64,000 nt of DNA from Nostoc sp. NIES-3756 (GCF_001548375.1 NZ_AP017295.1:5242501-5306500); one strand, 5' to 3'. Shown: positions 19,500-29,625, counted from the stretch's first letter. Translations and numbers: made by a program. The notes: a model not told the origin generated them from the letters alone.

Positions 19500-19810
19500 A
19501 GAAGTGATACTTACAGTTGGTGGCGTGGCATTCGGCTTGTAACTATTCTAGTTAACAATAATTTTTTTACAGCCCAAGCGCTAAAAGTGCTACTAACTAC
19601 AGTTGGTGGATTTGAAGTGAGGTTCACATACTTTACAAAAATTGGTTGCTCAACTTACTGCATGATACTAAAAGCAAGCTTAATCAAATAATAAATCAGC
19701 CGCCTTCCGTTGCGATCGCGGCTATTTAATTTGTATATGCAAGACCTTCATCTGCTATATATGGTTCACTTATGCCTAGAAGAAAACATAGGTTATTCAT
19801 AAATAATTAT

Positions 19811-20974
19811 CTATTGACTTTGTAAAGCCCTATTTATATCTTTTTTAACCAGTAAAATATAAATAGTTGCTCCTATCCAAATTATAGTTTGTAAATTTCT
19901 TAAATATGATAAGTCTACAACTTTAGCAGGTATGACTAAACTTAGTAACACCAAACCTAATATAATTAGGCTTGACCTATTTTGTTTATCATAATTTAAT
20001 TTTATTAAGGATAATAATAAAAAAAATAGCATGACATTATCATATATTAAATGATAAGTCCCTAGCCTACCTATAACGGAAGCGATCGCAAAAAGATATA
20101 TTAAAGAACTATTTTTAATACAATAAAATATAATAATTAGTATTAAGGTTGCCAATAAACCAGATAGTATTATTGCTAATAATGGGTTAATCCCCATATC
20201 TATCAGAATATTAATACCAGAATTACCACTTTCAGCAAAGTATGATGCTACTTGAATCTGGTTAAATAGCATATAAAGAGGAGAAAGCTTTACTATAAAT
20301 CCAATGGTTAAGCTGGCAATTAAAATATAAATACAACAAGATAATATTGAAAGATTGCGTTTGCAAATAATCAGAATAAAAAAATAAAGTGCTGATATAT
20401 TAGGTTTAGCTAGGGCAAGACCCAGCAATAACCCTGCCATGATGTCTTGTCTAGTTTCTAATAACCAGAATACTCCGATTAAAAAAGCGTTGATAATAAT
20501 GCCATATTGACCTACTCCCAGCGTAGTCACATGACTACTAATAGATAAACAACTAACTGTTGTAAACCATGCTTGTAATTGACCGTATGGTCGTCCAATT
20601 TGGTAAGCAAAAATCCCCTCAATAAATAGGCACACTAAGTTAAGTAAGCCATGATACAGGCGCGTTAATTCCCAAGAAATAGGCGGAAAGATAATAAAGC
20701 CTGTGAAAAAAGCCCAAGGTGGATATCCTCCTGAGACAATGGGTCCAATTTCAGAAATTACTAAAGGTGAATTATTCCTTATATTGTAAGGATATAAACC
20801 TCGGTAAATATATTGTTGTTCTTGCCATCGGCTATATAAATCTTTTGCCATATCTGGCTGAATTACTAAATGGTAAAATCCCTTTAAGAAATAAGCCAAA
20901 CAAAGCAAAGTTAAAGTACAACAAGCAAATAATATTAAATTTTTGCTCTTAAAAAGGTGTTGGGATAGATTCAT
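19811..20974 (-). CDS. polytopic GT-C type glycosyltransferase (GT87/DUF2029-like)
   Basis: This is a 387-residue integral-membrane protein with about ten hydrophobic spans. An early periplasmic loop contains the acidic/aromatic stretch KDLYSRWQEQQYIYRG. This layout, with a first loop carrying an Asp after TM1, is typical of GT-C enzymes that use polyprenyl-phosphate sugars, and the protein resembles DUF2029/GT87 members. It is the last gene of the minus-strand block, 30 bp after the FAD enzyme. The acceptor and sugar are unknown. Confidence 0.6.
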   Translation of the reverse strand: MNLSQHLFKSKNLILFACCTLTLLCLAYFLKGFYHLVIQPDMAKDLYSRWQEQQYIYRGLYPYNIRNNSPLVISEIGPIVSGGYPPWAFFTGFIIFPPISWELTRLYHGLLNLVCLFIEGIFAYQIGRPYGQLQAWFTTVSCLSISSHVTTLGVGQYGIIINAFLIGVFWLLETRQDIMAGLLLGLALAKPNISALYFFILIICKRNLSILSCCIYILIASLTIGFIVKLSPLYMLFNQIQVASYFAESGNSGINILIDMGINPLLAIILSGLLATLILIIIFYCIKNSSLIYLFAIASVIGRLGTYHLIYDNVMLFFLLLSLIKLNYDKQNRSSLIILGLVLLSLVIPAKVVDLSYLRNLQTIIWIGATIYILLVKKDINRALQSQ

Positions 20975-21004
20975 TGCGTTTGAGTAATTTCTAGCTCCTG
21001 ATTT

Positions 21005-22483
21005 TCAAATTTTGGCAAGACTATCACGATTATCATGATTTAAGTCAAATTGCTTTGATTTTAAATCTGGCTTTAACTCTTCCTTAGTAAATTCCTCATA
21101 ATAAGAACGTTCCGTATTTACATCCCATAGGTTATGATGTTCACCAAAAATATTTCTTACAGCTAGTATGCCTGTCAACATAGAGTGGTCTTGGTTATTA
21201 TAGCGGTGCATTCCGTTACGACCAATAGTTTGTAAGTTGGCAAAACCAGCCAAAAACTTTTTAATAACTTGTAAATGCTGATGATAATCGCGGTCATATA
21301 CAGGATAAGCTTTCGGTTGGCGCAAAACAACACCATCTATAATTTCACAGCCATTAGCCAGCCCTAATTTCTGCAATTCTTTTTGTGCCAAATCTAGCAA
21401 ATCATTATCAGTCATAGTCCAAAGTTCACCACCGTCGCTACAGAAATATTCCAAACCCAAACAGGTTTTGTTAGGATCAGGAACCATTGCTAGACTCCAG
21501 TTTTTAAAGTTTTGGATGCGGCCTACTTTGACCTCTGGACTGTGAACATAAATCCAATTATCAGGAAATAGGTGACTAGCATCAATTATCAAAGCAACAA
21601 TAATAAAGTTGCGGTAGTTGAGTGATTTTGCAGCTTGAATTACTTCTTTTGGCGCTGGCGGATCTAAGCGGCTAATTAATCCTGTAATGGGCATACTAGA
21701 GATAAAATCATCTCCAGCTATTTGTTTAATTTCTCCATCCTGTTTAACAGTAATATGGTCTATGTGATTACCTGCTCGTTTAATAGAAAGAACTTGTGTA
21801 TTTAAGCAGACTTCCCCACCTCTTTTTTCTACTGCTTGTTGAAAACGCTCCCACATCATCCCCGGCCCTAAGACTGGATAATCAAACTTTTTGATTAAGG
21901 TTTTGGTATTGTTACTACCAAATATGGCATTAACAATAGCTGTTTTTAAAGATAAGCCCTTGATACGCTGTGCTGCCCATTCTGCTTGGATTTTATTGCA
22001 GGGTATACCCCAAACTTTTTCAGTATAAGTTTTAAAAAATGTTTGGTAGAGGCGTTTGCCAAAACGATTAGTTACCCATTGATCTAAAGTATTTTCTTCA
22101 GGGTAAGGCCATAATTTAGCTTTGAAGTAGCTCATTAAAATTAACAAGCTCTCAATTAAGCCTAAATTCGATAAGGTATTGGATAGAGATAAAGGGTAGT
22201 TAAAAAACTTACCACGATAATAAATACGTGACAGACGAGGTACTTGAATGAAGTCTTCTTTTAAAACCTCTAGCCAAAGCTGCTGAACTTCTTCGACTTT
22301 AGTATAAAAACGGTGACCACCAATATCGAAACGGTAGCCTTTATAAACTTCAGTGCGAGAAATTCCACCAACCTTATCTGCTTTTTCTAAAACAATAGAT
22401 TTAATTCCTGACTGCACAAGTTTGTAAGCAGAAGTTAAACCAGCAGGACCTGCTCCAATAATAACGACAGGATATTTTTTCAC
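21005..22483 (-). CDS. FAD-dependent oxidoreductase, UDP-galactopyranose-mutase-like
   Basis: This 492-residue flavoprotein has an N-terminal dinucleotide motif VIIGAGPAGLTSAYKL (residues 8-23), a second FAD motif around DIGGHRFYTK, and a C-terminal flavin-contact block IGRNGMHRYNNQDHSM. The family belongs to the amine-oxidase/protoporphyrinogen-oxidase/UGM superfamily and members are common in glycan loci. A sugar-nucleotide ring mutase or a lipid-carrier oxidoreductase are both possible. It is sandwiched between a GT2 (19 bp) and the GT-C gene (30 bp), which suggests a three-gene functional unit. Confidence 0.75.
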   Translation of the reverse strand: MKKYPVVIIGAGPAGLTSAYKLVQSGIKSIVLEKADKVGGISRTEVYKGYRFDIGGHRFYTKVEEVQQLWLEVLKEDFIQVPRLSRIYYRGKFFNYPLSLSNTLSNLGLIESLLILMSYFKAKLWPYPEENTLDQWVTNRFGKRLYQTFFKTYTEKVWGIPCNKIQAEWAAQRIKGLSLKTAIVNAIFGSNNTKTLIKKFDYPVLGPGMMWERFQQAVEKRGGEVCLNTQVLSIKRAGNHIDHITVKQDGEIKQIAGDDFISSMPITGLISRLDPPAPKEVIQAAKSLNYRNFIIVALIIDASHLFPDNWIYVHSPEVKVGRIQNFKNWSLAMVPDPNKTCLGLEYFCSDGGELWTMTDNDLLDLAQKELQKLGLANGCEIIDGVVLRQPKAYPVYDRDYHQHLQVIKKFLAGFANLQTIGRNGMHRYNNQDHSMLTGILAVRNIFGEHHNLWDVNTERSYYEEFTKEELKPDLKSKQFDLNHDNRDSLAKI

Positions 22484-22502
22484 ATTAATTACTCTAAATT
22501 TA

Positions 22503-23582
22503 CTATCGAATCCCTAAAGCCAACTTTTTAAGTTTCCTGAGTGAAAGTTTTGATTTATGAAAAATTTGATGGCGAATAAAACCTATAGCAAATCCTAACC
22601 CACTATAGAAGTAGTAAATCCAGTGCCAAATAACAGCTTGAATGGTAAATGAAAAACCTCGTTTTTGTAAAAAGAATTTATAAACATGTATATTAATTAT
22701 TAAAAGCGCTAAAGCGGAAGAGCATGTAATTATTAAAGCATAATTCCACCATAAAGAAGTAAATAAATTAATTATTAATAAATAAGTTATTACAACACTT
22801 ATTCTATTATTTAACTTTAGATTTAAGTCGTTAATCATGTGGCGATCGCGCAAGATTAATGCAGTCCAAGGAAGGGCGCGATAAAAAAATTCAGCTTTTA
22901 GTAAAGAAATGACTTGCCACTGTTTTAGGTGTTTAACTTGTATATGCTTACATAACTTGATTCGATAACCATTCTTCTTTAAACGATAACCTAATTCAAT
23001 GTCTTCTACACAAGGTTTAAGGTAATTTTCATCAAAACCGTCCATCTTTAAGAAGATATCACGACGGATAGCTCCACAAGCTCCCCAAAATGTAGAGGCT
23101 TCAACAGTAGCTGTTTGATGTGTATAGTGATGGAATAAATTTTTGTATTGTGATAAAAAATTTTTTGACCCTGGCTCATCATCGTAGGAACCAATTAAAG
23201 CAACTAAATCTGGTTCTTCTTGGAAGGCGATCGCAACTTTATCTATAGTATCAGGATAAATTTCTACATCAGCATCTATAAAGAAAATGATATCACCTCT
23301 TGCCTTTTGCGCTCCTATATTTCGAGCTTTAGCAGGACCTAAATTAGCGACATTTCTAATTACTGTTGCACCAAAATTTTTAGCTAATAACCATGAATTA
23401 TCTGTATCACCATCAGAAACAACAATTATTTCTAGAGCAGAAGATGCTGCTTTGGACAAACTAGTAAGACATCGCCGAAAGCTTTCACCCCCATTGTAAA
23501 CGGGAATAATTACAGAAATATTAGATACCTTAGAAGTTTTTATTACATTATTAGCTTGATATGCAGCCTTAGATAAAGTCAT
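22503..23582 (-). CDS. family 2 glycosyltransferase with C-terminal membrane anchor
   Basis: This is a 359-residue GT-A enzyme. The nucleotide-binding strand is ISVIIPVYNGG (about residues 22-32), the metal site is FIDADVEIYPD (near 100), and the acceptor/catalytic block is CVEDIELGYRLKKNGY (near 190). Two or three hydrophobic spans at 250-340 anchor it to the membrane, as in polyprenyl-linked glycan synthases. It is probably co-transcribed with the FAD enzyme and the GT-C gene downstream. Confidence 0.88.
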   Translation of the reverse strand: MTLSKAAYQANNVIKTSKVSNISVIIPVYNGGESFRRCLTSLSKAASSALEIIVVSDGDTDNSWLLAKNFGATVIRNVANLGPAKARNIGAQKARGDIIFFIDADVEIYPDTIDKVAIAFQEEPDLVALIGSYDDEPGSKNFLSQYKNLFHHYTHQTATVEASTFWGACGAIRRDIFLKMDGFDENYLKPCVEDIELGYRLKKNGYRIKLCKHIQVKHLKQWQVISLLKAEFFYRALPWTALILRDRHMINDLNLKLNNRISVVITYLLIINLFTSLWWNYALIITCSSALALLIINIHVYKFFLQKRGFSFTIQAVIWHWIYYFYSGLGFAIGFIRHQIFHKSKLSLRKLKKLALGIR

Positions 23583-23879
23583 AATGTAACTTATTTAAAC
23601 CTTAATAATTTTAATAAAAAAATTTTGTTTTGATAAAAATTAAAAGATACTAAAAGTAGCTGTGTAGCTGTCAATTCAGTGCTGTATGAGTATTTCTTAG
23701 GGTAAGAACACCACCTGCTACAAGTTAGGAAACTCGTCCAACGCACTGGCTTAAATTTTCAAGGTGAATGGGTTGAAAATCTTCATTCATCACCTAATCT
23801 AACCTTTTAAATTAAAACAACCTATGTCCATTTGTATAGTTATGAAATGTATGGTTTTTCAGCACCAGATTAATACTCT

Positions 23880-24359
23880 TTATAATAGGTTGTCGCTTCT
23901 TGCTCCTGTCCAATTTGTAAAAATCCACAATATTGAACGAACAACATCACGCACAATCCGAAAGGTAGTTTCTGGCGGACGATTTGAAGGTACAGACAGG
24001 GGAGTAAATGCAATACCTCTACTACCAAGAACAACAAACGCAATAGCTTTAGCTCTTGGCATATGGAAGTCAGAAGTAACTAAATAAAGGTGAGTAATTT
24101 TTCTTTGTTGAAAATGATTAACTACAGTTGTAAAGTTAGTAACAGTATCAACAGCACGGTTGTCAATATGAAATCTTTGGGATGAAATACCTGCATTGAT
24201 AAAAATTTTAACTGTTTTTGCAGTATCTGATGGAGTAGATACCCAAATTTCTAGGGATGGATACCATTGAGCGATCTCTGCGGCTAAGGCTTCCCTCGCT
24301 TCATCGCCACCTAATACAAAAATAGCTTGGGGAACAGGAGTTTGAGAAAGGGCAATCAC
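23880..24359 (-). CDS. YdcF/SanA-family (DUF218) protein
   Basis: From the first usable start codon (GTG 24359) the protein has 159 residues with the DUF218 fold: QAIFVLGGDEARE near 11, YLVTSDFHMPRAKAIA near 93, and a terminal hydrophobic helix. ElyC/SanA/YdcF proteins influence lipid-carrier and envelope glycan metabolism. The frame stays open upstream to a stop near 24473. The extra 30 codons encode a basic N-terminus plus a membrane helix (GFISILLSILLIIPTRL), which this family normally has. An AGGAG sits in the right place before codon ATA at 24447-24449, where ATG would be expected. Either ATA is used or the gene has lost its normal start. Confidence 0.72.
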   Translation of the reverse strand: MIALSQTPVPQAIFVLGGDEAREALAAEIAQWYPSLEIWVSTPSDTAKTVKIFINAGISSQRFHIDNRAVDTVTNFTTVVNHFQQRKITHLYLVTSDFHMPRAKAIAFVVLGSRGIAFTPLSVPSNRPPETTFRIVRDVVRSILWIFTNWTGARSDNLL

Positions 24360-24677
24360 TAAACGGGTAGGAATTATCAGTAATATCGAAAGGAGTATAC
24401 TAATGAATCCTAATAGGTAATATTTTTGATGCTTACGAAATCTTGATATAAATGATCTCCTAAAAAACTTTTATACCTAATTAATTTACATTGCCTAAGT
24501 AAATATTATTATGAAGATTACAATATTTTTTTGCCATCTTCATCTAAAAAAATATAAAATTTCAATATATCTATGTTTTAAATAGGCATTATTAAAGTTA
24601 GAATATTAAATACCTATAGCTAAATTAAAGTAAGAGAGTATTATCTAGCAGATATTCACATAAGGCAAATTTTATTA

Positions 24678-25883
24678 TTATAGAGACATAGGTGTTACAT
24701 ACTCTGGCAGTGGTTCTTGACTGAGAATTATTTGATAGGTAGAAGCTAATTTTTGAGCGATCGCTTGCCATGAGTAACGTTGTAGAGCATATAAACGACC
24801 ATTTTCGCCTAACTCTTGGCGTGATAGGGGTGAGTTGAGAAGATGAGCGATCGCGGCTTGGAGTGGTTCTATTTCTCCCTCGACAATAATTCCGGCTTTA
24901 GCCTGGGCAATCTCCGGGGCTATTTGTGTACCAGGTGTAGTGATGATGGATAAACCAGATACCATTGCTTCGGCTAAAGCAATACCAAAATTCTCTGAAT
25001 AAGTTGGTAGCACAAAAATATCTGAACCTTGTAAGAGTAAATCCTTATCATAGCCAGCAACAAATCCAACAAATGAAGTTTGCTCTGTCAAGTTAAGGGA
25101 AACGACCATTTGCTGTAGAGATTCCACATAAGCAGCTTCTCCAGAACCAGCTATAATTAGGTGAAATTTTTGCTGCTCAGATGCTAAACGGCTGAGGGTT
25201 TGAATTAACAGTTCTGGACGTTTTTTGTAGTGTAGACGTGAGAGAAATAATACAATAGGTGTCTGCTCAGAGATATTGTAGCGATCGCGTAATAAATATT
25301 TAGCATCAGGAATTTTGGCTGGTGGATTTACTCCCAATGGCAATACAATTTTTGGCGGCTTCACTCCAAACTGGATATTATCTTCCGCCTCACCAGCAGA
25401 AGTACAATGAACAGCCGCAGCAAAAGCGAGATTACGCCGTTCAATTAGAGAACTATATACTTGCTTTTTCCGCTTGCTTTGAGCCAAAGCCCAAGGAGAT
25501 AGTTGCCCCATTGTTCTGACTGTGTAAGGCACGTTTTGCCATTGAGCAATCATTGCGGCACAAGTAGGGAGATAGGAGAATAAATAATGATTATCTAAGA
25601 TGTCGTAGTTTTGAATATTTTTCCACAACCACCCTGTGAAGGATAGGGAAGGCAAAAATTCCTTCATACGAGCAGAACGGGGGAAAAACCAAACTGGGAC
25701 ACCTTCATGCTCAATACGCTGATGTAATGGAATATCTGGTATGACTTCTTCAATATCATCATTAGTAGTTGCAATCTCTGCACTTATGCCTTCATCTTGT
25801 AATGCTCGTACTAAGTTTAAGATTACTTGAGTAGGCCCTCCCAACTTAGAACTTATCGAAGGTATTACATGCAGAACTTTCAT
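24678..25883 (-). CDS. family 4 glycosyltransferase
   Basis: This 401-residue GT-B enzyme has an N-terminal acceptor domain (MKVLHVIPSISSKLGGPTQV, with the GGP loop) and a C-terminal donor domain (PIVLFLSRLHYKKRPELLI near 205). The E-x7-E nucleotide-sugar motif is ENFGIALAE near 310. It is a retaining sugar transferase acting on the cytosolic face. It lies between the polymerase gene (51 bp upstream) and ydcF, and is likely part of the same minus-strand transcript. Confidence 0.9.
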   Translation of the reverse strand: MKVLHVIPSISSKLGGPTQVILNLVRALQDEGISAEIATTNDDIEEVIPDIPLHQRIEHEGVPVWFFPRSARMKEFLPSLSFTGWLWKNIQNYDILDNHYLFSYLPTCAAMIAQWQNVPYTVRTMGQLSPWALAQSKRKKQVYSSLIERRNLAFAAAVHCTSAGEAEDNIQFGVKPPKIVLPLGVNPPAKIPDAKYLLRDRYNISEQTPIVLFLSRLHYKKRPELLIQTLSRLASEQQKFHLIIAGSGEAAYVESLQQMVVSLNLTEQTSFVGFVAGYDKDLLLQGSDIFVLPTYSENFGIALAEAMVSGLSIITTPGTQIAPEIAQAKAGIIVEGEIEPLQAAIAHLLNSPLSRQELGENGRLYALQRYSWQAIAQKLASTYQIILSQEPLPEYVTPMSL

Positions 25884-25934
25884 ATATTGTTGATTACTAA
25901 TAGCTTGACAGACTTATTTACAATACACTGTTAT

Positions 25935-27353
25935 TTATCTGTATGGATACTGAGATTGGGATTTGTTAATATCCAAAAAAGATGGCATAAATTTAGCAAA
26001 AAATATCAGTGCTAATATAGGTAAAATTGATGTTGTAAAGAAAGCTATACTCCTCATTGCTAAAGCACCAGTAAAAAAGCCCAAAGCATTGATGACTACG
26101 CCATAGCCAGTATTATAAAAAGCCGCAGTACGAGTCCACCAGCTTGCTAACATCCCAATAGACAGAGACATTAATATCACTGCTATTACGCCACCCATCA
26201 TGTAGGCTTCACCAATATAAGTTGTAGAAACTGTCCAACCGGCTGCACCTGTAACTTCTTCAATTGAAATACTCAAACCTTCTGGTTTGCCAGGCCAAAG
26301 CGCTCTGGGTATTGGTTTAGATGCAAACACGTACAATAGTTCAAATCCTAAAAAATTATATTTTTGAGGAAACGCATCAACTATGATACCAATTGCACCA
26401 AGATTGTAATCAACGGCAAAATTTTCTTGCACCTTTTGTGTAGCATAAGCGCCTGTTTCTAAATAGCGAAGTATGCCCATATTTCTAAACCCCAGCATAT
26501 GCCGAGTTGCAAACATCATTGCATACCCTACAACAGCTGAGGGAATTGCCAAGTTGAATAAGTTGGGACGTTTGAGTGTGAGAAAATATCCTCCTAAGAA
26601 GGCAGCAAAATATGAACCTAAAACGTTACGTGTTCCTCCTGCAAATCCGTCAAATAAAGTAATAGCAAATATCACCATTACCAAAAATATTTGCCAACTT
26701 TGAAAAGATTGACGACGATTCCAAATAATACCTGCTAAGGGAGGAATAACATAACTAAACAACTTGAGTTCACTTAACAAAGCCCGCCAGTCTCCTAAGC
26801 GTCCCCTTGCCCAAGGAACAGCAAATCGGGGGCCAAGCCAAGCATCATAGATTTTGAATACATTGAAGTCAACTGACATCAATATATACAAATATCCCAG
26901 CAAGGCGGAGATGATAAAGAGGCGAAACAGTATTTTATCAGGAAGATTTCCCAAATATGACCATAATTTCGGTTCTGGTTTCAAGAAATTGAAGTGACGA
27001 CCTAGAGCCATACTTCCAATTCCTATTAAAATTACATAAAGACCGTGGGCAGCTTGTTCTGCGGTGAGGACTGTATTGAAACTGTTTTGAGGCAATAAAA
27101 ATTCTACTAAAGTTAAATAGTACAGAGATACTAAACAGATGATATCTACTCGAAATAAATTTTGTAACCCTTTTTTGCTGTCAAACCAGATGCTTAAAGC
27201 TAATGCTATACCCACGGCGATCGCTACTTGATTTGCCATCTGGCTGGGGGTTAAGCTTGTACTAATATTGGTATATGCTACACATAATCCAGCTATAATA
27301 ATACCTGTTCCTACCTGTGTTGTCTGCGCTACTGGTTTCTTAGGATATGGCAT
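25935..27353 (-). CDS. Wzy-like oligosaccharide polymerase / O-antigen ligase-type membrane protein
   Basis: This is a 472-residue, highly hydrophobic protein with about 11-12 predicted spans and one long loop around residues 310-390 (region containing PQKYNFLGFELLYVF and IPRALWPGKPEG). This topology and the RALWPGKP-type loop fit the oligosaccharide repeat-unit polymerase (OrW/Wzy-like) group, which joins undecaprenyl-linked repeat units in the periplasm. It is flanked by GT4 genes at 8 bp upstream and 51 bp downstream. Sequence conservation in the family is low, so the call rests on topology and context. Confidence 0.68.
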   Translation of the reverse strand: MPYPKKPVAQTTQVGTGIIIAGLCVAYTNISTSLTPSQMANQVAIAVGIALALSIWFDSKKGLQNLFRVDIICLVSLYYLTLVEFLLPQNSFNTVLTAEQAAHGLYVILIGIGSMALGRHFNFLKPEPKLWSYLGNLPDKILFRLFIISALLGYLYILMSVDFNVFKIYDAWLGPRFAVPWARGRLGDWRALLSELKLFSYVIPPLAGIIWNRRQSFQSWQIFLVMVIFAITLFDGFAGGTRNVLGSYFAAFLGGYFLTLKRPNLFNLAIPSAVVGYAMMFATRHMLGFRNMGILRYLETGAYATQKVQENFAVDYNLGAIGIIVDAFPQKYNFLGFELLYVFASKPIPRALWPGKPEGLSISIEEVTGAAGWTVSTTYIGEAYMMGGVIAVILMSLSIGMLASWWTRTAAFYNTGYGVVINALGFFTGALAMRSIAFFTTSILPILALIFFAKFMPSFLDINKSQSQYPYR

Positions 27354-27361
27354 GGCAAAAT

Positions 27362-28534
27362 TTAGTGTAGGGATAAAGCTGGTTTAGTAGAACTTAAACC
27401 TGCATATAAGATTTCATATTTATCTACCATACTTCCCAAGGAAAATTTTTGCTGACTCAGTTGATGACCTGCGATCGCCACAGTTTCACGTAAACTAGAA
27501 TTAACAAAACTTTCCTTACTTGTAAATGTTTCGTTGTCAGCAGCCACAAAACACACTCCTGGTGGAAATTTGAGTTCATCGGCTAAAGATGGTGTGATGA
27601 CGCATGGTAAAGACCAAGCCATTGCTTCCAGTAGCGCAAAGGGTAAACCCTCAAACTTAGCTGGATGAAAAAATCCATCTGCTGCTGCTAAAAATGGCGT
27701 GACATCATTTTGCCATCCTAAGCGTTGAATGTATTCTTGGGCTTGATGTTCCCGTACCCACTCATCCCACACTGAAGCCAAGCGCCCATCTCCCACCCAT
27801 AAAAAACGGGCAGAGGGGATGCTGTGTTTGAGGTGAGTTGCCCATTCCAAAAATAGAAGCGGTTGTTTTTGCGCTTCCATTCTTCCTACTGCTAAAATTA
27901 ACAACTCATCTGCTTTGAGGGCAAGTTGAGAACGAGTTGCTTGACGCTTTGGCAAACGTTCTGATGTTTCAGGAATGCGAACACCATTGTCAATCAAAAC
28001 TACTTTGTCAGCAGCAGGAAATAGAAATTTAGTTAATTCTTGAGCGCGGTTCTCAGAAATTGCCACTAGTAAGCCATGAAAACGGTTTAATGCTCTTTTG
28101 GCGATAAAATCGCGTACTTGTCCTAAAGCTGCGCCTAAGCTGGTTTGAGTTTGAGTGATATGAATAGTTGCTAAACTGGGAACTGAGAGATGTTCACTCA
28201 AGGCGAGTAAATCTAAACCATCTTCTAAATTTTGCTTATTCAGATGCAGAATATCTGGTTGAAAACCCTGCCACTGGGATAAATAAGCCTGATGAAAGCG
28301 AGGAAACGCATCACCAAAACAACGTGTTTTGCGATCATAAGTATTGATGTAGGGCGATCGCAATACTTCTCCAAACTGACTAAAACAGTTGGCTAACTCA
28401 TCCATTCTAGGATGTTGTGAACACCATAACCCAACTTTGTGTCCACGTTTAGCTAGTTCTTGTCCTAAATAAATTAAGTAAAGTTCGCCACCACCCCTTG
28501 ACCCAGAGCTACTGCTAACAAATAGAATTTTCAT
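27362..28534 (-). CDS. family 4 glycosyltransferase
   Basis: This is a 390-residue GT-B enzyme. It starts MKILFVSSSSGSRGGGELY, the GGG loop of the acceptor side. The donor domain begins ELLILAVGRMEAQKQPLLF near 210, and the E-x7-E motif is EGLPFALLE near 308. It fits a sugar transferase in chain assembly. It lies 8 bp from both neighbours, inside the tight gene string 25935-33409. Confidence 0.9.
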   Translation of the reverse strand: MKILFVSSSSGSRGGGELYLIYLGQELAKRGHKVGLWCSQHPRMDELANCFSQFGEVLRSPYINTYDRKTRCFGDAFPRFHQAYLSQWQGFQPDILHLNKQNLEDGLDLLALSEHLSVPSLATIHITQTQTSLGAALGQVRDFIAKRALNRFHGLLVAISENRAQELTKFLFPAADKVVLIDNGVRIPETSERLPKRQATRSQLALKADELLILAVGRMEAQKQPLLFLEWATHLKHSIPSARFLWVGDGRLASVWDEWVREHQAQEYIQRLGWQNDVTPFLAAADGFFHPAKFEGLPFALLEAMAWSLPCVITPSLADELKFPPGVCFVAADNETFTSKESFVNSSLRETVAIAGHQLSQQKFSLGSMVDKYEILYAGLSSTKPALSLH

Positions 28535-28542
28535 ATAAATTA

Positions 28543-29625
28543 TTAAATATCAATAAGCTGATGTAACGTATCAACCCAATTTTGTGCGCCAGCTTTGGCA
28601 GACCACATTACAGATTTTTGCAAAGATGCGTCACTAGCCATTGCGACCGCGTTGGGGTTTTGCAAGTAATCGGCTAAAATCTGGGTCAAGGCGGCTACAT
28701 CTCCATTGGGGAAAATGTAACCATTTTTACCTTGCTCAATCAAATCATTCGCCGCACCTACAGCATCAGAGCAAATTACAGGTAGTCCAGCCCCAACGGC
28801 TTGATTTACCACCACACCCCAACCGTCATGACGACTGGGAAGGACAAAGATATCTGCTTGACGAAAGAATTGGGGTAAATCTTCAGGAGCCTGAAAACCT
28901 GCATATTCAATGTAACGCTGTGTTGTTTGCGAAACTTGTGTCAACATCTGCGGTAAATCTGCTTCCCGTCCTACTAACAACAAGCGAGCTTCTAGTCCCA
29001 TGTTGATTAGTGTTTCAAGGACCTGTAACAACAGGTCAACACCTTTACGGGCAATCATTTGACCACAGAACAAGATAGTAATAGGAGTGCGTGGTCTTTG
29101 GGGAATTTCTTGGCTAAATGCAGCTAGGTCACAGTAATAAGGGATGTTAAATATAGGTTTACCAGGGAAACGCTGCTGATAATCTTGCACTGCATGAGAA
29201 CCAATAGCGGCGATCGCTTGACATTTTTCTAAAGCACGAGCTAAGGTCTTTTGTAGTTTGCCCTTAATTCCCCCGGAAGCACCCACCATCTTTTCACCCC
29301 AAAATACACAGGGTATTTGTTTGGCTTGAAATCTCAACAGCAGTTGAGATGTTATACTCATGTAGCCATTGAGGATTATTACATCTGATTCAGTAATTTT
29401 GGGTAAATGCCAGTTGAAATGAAATCGTGATAAACCCCAAGCCAAATGAAATCCAGGGATAATTTTCTCGTAAGGCTGTAGTGGTTTTTCTGGCCAAGGT
29501 GAGTCTGAGCAAGCTGGTTCTAAATAGAAAACTTGTAAATCTATCTCAGGATGCTGGGATAAAGCATAGAATATATCCCTTTGATATGGGGATGGCACTA
29601 TAGCATAAAAAGTAGCCCTAATCAT
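28543..29625 (-). CDS. family 4 glycosyltransferase
   Basis: This is a 360-residue GT-B enzyme. The N-terminal half has short acceptor-side strands (IRATFYAIVPSPYQRDI). The donor half begins PITILFCGQMIARKGVDLLLQ near 195, with the sugar-nucleotide motif DGWGVVVNQAVGAGLPVI near 275 (first Glu of E-x7-E replaced by Asp, second by Gln). The loss of the canonical glutamates hints at an altered donor or mechanism. Its start overlaps the upstream stop by 4 bp (ATGA), so the two are translationally coupled. Confidence 0.87.
   Translation of the reverse strand: MIRATFYAIVPSPYQRDIFYALSQHPEIDLQVFYLEPACSDSPWPEKPLQPYEKIIPGFHLAWGLSRFHFNWHLPKITESDVIILNGYMSITSQLLLRFQAKQIPCVFWGEKMVGASGGIKGKLQKTLARALEKCQAIAAIGSHAVQDYQQRFPGKPIFNIPYYCDLAAFSQEIPQRPRTPITILFCGQMIARKGVDLLLQVLETLINMGLEARLLLVGREADLPQMLTQVSQTTQRYIEYAGFQAPEDLPQFFRQADIFVLPSRHDGWGVVVNQAVGAGLPVICSDAVGAANDLIEQGKNGYIFPNGDVAALTQILADYLQNPNAVAMASDASLQKSVMWSAKAGAQNWVDTLHQLIDI

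Larger units (their letters stand above)
18754..19810. other. 1.06-kb gene-poor stretch with fossil DNA
   Basis: There is no intact gene. It contains a decayed glycosyltransferase fragment (19053-19304) and a MITE-like inverted repeat (19362-19499), both listed separately. The rest is AT-rich with scattered stops in all frames. Confidence 0.7.

Noticed and set aside
28641..29006. 121-codon open frame on the plus strand inside a GT4 gene
   Set aside because: It is antisense shadow of a clear glycosyltransferase with composition unlike real proteins.
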